Source: L227-5C sp038209275 (GTDB lineage Bacteria; Chloroflexota; Chloroflexia; Chloroheliales; Chloroheliaceae). Taken from it: 7,805 bases of DNA. The position numbers and the translations under genes were made by a program. The notes beneath the pieces are model-generated. The model had not been told where the DNA came from and searched no databases. It saw nothing but the letters and a program-made list of their open reading frames with translations. The DNA lies in assembly GCA_038209275.1 (NCBI GenBank), contig JBBQXW010000337.1, forward strand, positions 1 through 7,805. The letters are read 5' to 3'. Position 1 is the first letter of the stretch. Each line of letters starts with the position of its first letter. Of this stretch, positions 5,520-7,805 are shown one piece after another.

Positions 5520-6785
5520 ATGTGGAAGAAACACCCAATAGCGCACTTTGTACTTGGCTTGGCGCTCACGGTATTTTTGGGTCTGGCCCTGGTAGTGGCA
5601 ATTCCGTTTGGCTATGATTTTTGGGCCGATAGCCAGCAACCGCCGGTTCTGACCGAAGGCAGCGTCAGTAGTAAGCCAATTAGCCAGCCCCGTACCGGCA
5701 TGGGACGGTTTGTGGTGCGTACCGCCACTAACCAGGAATACCCCTTTGAAATTGGGCCGCGTCTGCTCGATGGCGTTAAGCCGGGCGATAAGCTAAAAAT
5801 TTATCATTCGCCGCGCTTTTTTCATGTCTATTCAATTCAATCGGCTACTACCGGCATGACTTTAGTTCAAGATTTTTATGACCCAAACGAGCTTTACCAG
5901 CAGTGGCAAGCGCCGATTATCTGGCTGGTGGTCGGTATCGGGCTGGGCTGTGTGGGGACGCTGATTTATAGTCTGATAGCGCTGGGCGATTGGTTTGTCC
6001 CGGTACGCCGGATACGCGGAGCGCTGGTAGCCAGGGTCGAGCAAGCCGATAATAGTGCTGCCGGGTATGCTCTGGTGTTGCGGAGTGGTGGCAAACCCGG
6101 CGCTCGGCGCGAGACTTGCCGCTTTCAGGTTAATCAAACTAATTTTTTGGCAACCGACCAGGCCGATTACTTGGAACTGGACTACACGCCTGTTTTTAAA
6201 TATGTGCGGCGCTTACGTATTTTAAGCGCCGGCGATTTTGAGTCGGGTGAACTCCCGGCTTTTGATGAAAGCGGTGCAATTGGGATTCGCTACCTACCGG
6301 GCTGGCACTTCAAAACTTCGCTGGGTATCGAGCTAATTTCGGCGATTTTTCTATTCTGTTCGGCGGGCTTTGCGCTTATCAATTGGTTGCCTATCGGGTT
6401 TAATGGCAATCCTGGCCCGCAGCTATACGAGCGCTTTATTTTGCTGGTGCTGGCCCTGAGCGCGTTTGTGATTGCCTTTTTGCCGATGAGCAGTTTTCTA
6501 CGTAAGCTCCACGATTTAAAAGCGCCCAAGCGGGTGACGGTTGGCCCGGTACTGAGCAAGTGGCGAGTGACTGGCGGCAATAATGATACCCGCCGTCAGA
6601 TTGTAGTAGCCGACGGCGGGTTGCAGGCTGGCAGCGAAGGAGTACGCAAGTTTGATGTCACTGGTCTGCTGTTCGATGAATTAAAGGTTGGCGATATTGT
6701 CGAAATCGAGCATAGCCCGCGCCTGCGCTATATTTTCCGGCTCGAAGTAACCGGACACCAGGAATTTCTAAAAGCTTCCAATTAA
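5520..6785 (+). CDS. Four-TM membrane protein with three copies of a small beta-rich domain, unknown function
   Basis: 421 residues that I do not recognise as a named family. Hydrophobic segments lie at about 8-30, 131-157, 267-288 and 304-322. Three soluble regions end in the same motif: GDKLKIYHSPRFFHVYSI (89-106), ADYLELDYTPVFKYVRRLRI (215-234) and GDIVEIEHSPRLRYIFRLEV (391-410). Each is preceded by 45-60 residues of alternating strands that start with G(S/A/P)V or GALV, so the protein looks like an internal triplication of a small beta-barrel. Positive charges (KK at the N-terminus, RRIRG at 163-167, RKLHDLKAPKR at 328-338) suggest that domain 1 is outside and domains 2 and 3 are in the cytoplasm. 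ATG 5520 has TAAGGTAGG just upstream. A hairpin follows the stop. The neighbours give no clue to its job. Confidence 0.85.
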   Translation: MWKKHPIAHFVLGLALTVFLGLALVVAIPFGYDFWADSQQPPVLTEGSVSSKPISQPRTGMGRFVVRTATNQEYPFEIGPRLLDGVKPGDKLKIYHSPRFFHVYSIQSATTGMTLVQDFYDPNELYQQWQAPIIWLVVGIGLGCVGTLIYSLIALGDWFVPVRRIRGALVARVEQADNSAAGYALVLRSGGKPGARRETCRFQVNQTNFLATDQADYLELDYTPVFKYVRRLRILSAGDFESGELPAFDESGAIGIRYLPGWHFKTSLGIELISAIFLFCSAGFALINWLPIGFNGNPGPQLYERFILLVLALSAFVIAFLPMSSFLRKLHDLKAPKRVTVGPVLSKWRVTGGNNDTRRQIVVADGGLQAGSEGVRKFDVTGLLFDELKVGDIVEIEHSPRLRYIFRLEVTGHQEFLKASN

Positions 6786-6786
6786 A

Positions 6787-6814
6787 AGTAGTAGCGATTT
6801 CAATTGCTACTACT
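6787..6814 (+). terminator. Hairpin after the membrane-protein gene
   Basis: AGTAGTAGC (6787-6795) and GCTACTACT (6806-6814) form a perfect 9-bp stem with a 10-base loop, starting one base after the stop codon. No U-run follows, so termination is plausible but not canonical. Confidence 0.45.
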
Positions 6815-6846
6815 ACAGGTCTTCCTAAAAAAACAGACCGATTGAC

Positions 6847-6875
6847 TTGACAGTTAAAGCCTGGGTTCTTATACT
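6847..6875 (+). promoter_or_regulatory. Strong promoter upstream of the leader ORF and acyl-CoA dehydrogenase
   Basis: TTGACA (6847-6852), a 17-base spacer and TATACT (6870-6875) match the sigma70 consensus at 11 of 12 positions. The expected start near 6882 leaves about 249 bases before the dehydrogenase ATG, unusually long for a simple leader. Confidence 0.72.
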
Positions 6876-6936
6876 ATGTGACAAAGAAAACAAACTCTCG
6901 TTGATTAGATTTTGGATTAGAAAGAGGAGCCACTCG

Positions 6937-7044
6937 ATGTTGAGTCATCGGCTTCGCCACAGCAACCAAATAACCCGCTTTTTGCCTCTCAGTTTTGTTG
7001 TTCCAACCGATTTTTTGAGTTTAACTTCAAATAGAAAACTTTAA
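6937..7044 (+). CDS. Possible 35-residue small protein or leader peptide
   Basis: ATG 6937 is preceded by AAAGAGGAG (6921-6929) with seven bases of spacing, an ideal ribosome binding site, about 55 bases after the predicted transcription start. The product, MLSHRLRHSN... ending in SNRKL, is 35 residues: basic at both ends with a hydrophobic middle (FLPLSFVVPTDFL, about 15-27), too weak to call a membrane helix. No homologue is recognised. It ends 86 bases before the dehydrogenase ATG. It may be a real small protein, a translated leader that tunes the downstream gene, or chance. Confidence 0.4.
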   Translation: MLSHRLRHSNQITRFLPLSFVVPTDFLSLTSNRKL

Positions 7045-7098
7045 ACTGTAGACCCCTCAAAGGGGCGATGAAACAGATGCTTTTAAGCACTATTTTTT
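7018..7098 (+). other. Structured leader segment before the dehydrogenase
   Basis: Three small hairpins follow one another: AGTTTAA/TTAAACT (7018-7024 with 7041-7047) across the small ORF stop codon, CCCCT-CAA-AGGGG (7053-7065), and TGCT-TTTA-AGCA (7078-7089) followed at once by a six-T run (7093-7098). The last could act as a weak attenuator. No known riboswitch class was recognised. Confidence 0.35.
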
Positions 7099-7130
7099 AG
7101 CGCCATCAAGGAAAGTGAGAGTGAAAACAC

Positions 7131-7805
7131 ATGATTTCTTTTCAACCGACTGACGACCAAAAGCTGGTAATGGAAACTATCCGGCGTTTTGTCAAAGAAC
7201 GAGTGCAGCGCGTCCGCCACGATTCGGACGAGGGCCGGGCGCTTCCGGCGGAAGTAATTAACGAGGGCTGGGGTCTGGGTTTATCGGCGGGCTGGGTTCC
7301 CGAAGAATATGGCGGGCTGGGCGAAAAACACTCGGCTATCAGTGGTGCGCTTTACGCCGAAGAACTGGCTTATGGCGATTTATCGCTGGCTTTAACTTTG
7401 CTTGCACCTTCGCTGGTGGGTTTGCCAGTGCTGGAATACGGGACGGCGGAGCAGAAAGAGCGCTGGTTGCCGAAGCTGGTCGAGGATAAATTTACCCCGC
7501 TAACCGCCGCTCTGAGCGAACCGAACTGGAATTTTGACCCCAGCGCCCCCGGCACTACCGCCACCCGTGACGGCGATAGTTATGTATTGAACGGGCAGAA
7601 AGTGCTTGTGCCATTGGCGGCGGATGCCGAAGTAATTCTGGTTTATGCCAATGATGGCGGTACGACCCAGGCGTTCCTGGTGGAAAAAGGCACGGCAGGT
7701 CTGGTAGTGGGAGACCGCGAGAAAAATATGGGCTTGCAAGCCCTCCCCACTTATGAACTGAAGCTGGATAATTGCCGCGTTCCCGCCCGCGCCCGGTTGG
7801 GCGGC
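7131..7805 (+). CDS. Acyl-CoA dehydrogenase family protein, partial at right edge
   Basis: The first 225 residues are visible and read cleanly to the window end. The N-terminal helical domain (FQPTDDQKLVMETIRRFVKERV, then WVPEEYGGLG and ALYAEELAYGDLSLAL) and the start of the middle beta domain (LSEPNWNFDP, TTATRDGDSYVLNGQKV) are typical of the FAD-dependent family that oxidises acyl-CoA to enoyl-CoA. The usual motif around the FAD/substrate site, TEPxAGSD, is changed to SEPNWNFD (129-136), and the usual KxFITNG reads KVLVPLAADA, so this is a divergent branch. The catalytic Glu region is off the edge. ATG 7131 fits the family N-terminus, and an in-frame TGA at 7122-7124 excludes a longer form. 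The ribosome binding site is poor: AAGGA is 18 bases upstream, GAGAG about 8. Confidence 0.9.
   Translation, partial: MISFQPTDDQKLVMETIRRFVKERVQRVRHDSDEGRALPAEVINEGWGLGLSAGWVPEEYGGLGEKHSAISGALYAEELAYGDLSLALTLLAPSLVGLPVLEYGTAEQKERWLPKLVEDKFTPLTAALSEPNWNFDPSAPGTTATRDGDSYVLNGQKVLVPLAADAEVILVYANDGGTTQAFLVEKGTAGLVVGDREKNMGLQALPTYELKLDNCRVPARARLGG

Noticed and set aside
5240..5639. Three overlapping minus-strand open frames of 68-88 codons
   Set aside because: Their sequence is generated by the tandem repeat and palindrome (the peptide VGHCSANGF recurs), and one runs into the real membrane-protein gene.
6925..6940. Cobalamin riboswitch suggested by GCCACT
   Set aside because: The short match stands alone; the remaining conserved boxes and the expected fold are absent.
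6847..7044. Longer 65-codon form of the leader ORF starting at 6847
   Set aside because: That start codon is the promoter -35 box itself and has no ribosome binding site; ATG 6937 in the same frame does.

Overview
The window is a chromosomal segment of a bacterium, most plausibly a Chloroflexota member. That is an inference from the tnpB type, the divergent acyl-CoA dehydrogenase, a two-domain KaiC-like ATPase beside a lone receiver, and intergenic spaces filled with large perfect palindromes. It carries seven protein genes (two cut by the window edges), one probable small ORF, several consensus-like sigma70-type promoters and four palindromic intergenic elements. No tRNA, rRNA or CRISPR array was seen.

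Layout. Bases 1-1309 (minus) hold an intact-looking TnpB RNA-guided nuclease gene of a tnpA-less IS200/IS605 (IS1341-like) element, open at the left edge. Its promoter is a perfect TTGACA-N17-TATAAT with extended -10, placed so that the predicted transcript starts on the A of the ATG. Bases 1310-1407 look like the left end of that element, with a hairpin and three copies of a 7-mer. It abuts a metallophosphoesterase (1408-2169, plus) that looks decapitated and has lost the GNH motif. A 120-bp nested palindrome (2185-2304) separates it from a convergent VOC-fold protein (2306-2674, minus). Two related palindromes (2755-2859, 2906-2966) fill the gap up to a KaiC-like double ATPase (2977-4485, minus). 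Upstream of this on the same strand lies a single-domain response regulator (4600-5067, minus).

A 205-bp composite palindrome containing a 47-nt-period tandem repeat (5267-5471) lies before a four-TM protein (5520-6785, plus) in which I see three copies of one small beta-rich domain. After a 345-bp gap with a strong promoter and a 35-codon ORF with an ideal ribosome binding site comes an acyl-CoA dehydrogenase (7131 to the right edge, plus).

How they may work together. The receiver and the KaiC-like ATPase form the one convincing functional unit: a phospho-signal input beside a KaiC-family switch whose catalytic and phosphosite residues differ from the clock protein. The other genes look like independent transcription units. 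The most unusual material is the leaderless tnpB promoter with its overlapping inverted repeats, the altered KaiC-like protein, the three-domain membrane protein, the leader ORF before the dehydrogenase, and the palindromes at nearly every gene boundary.
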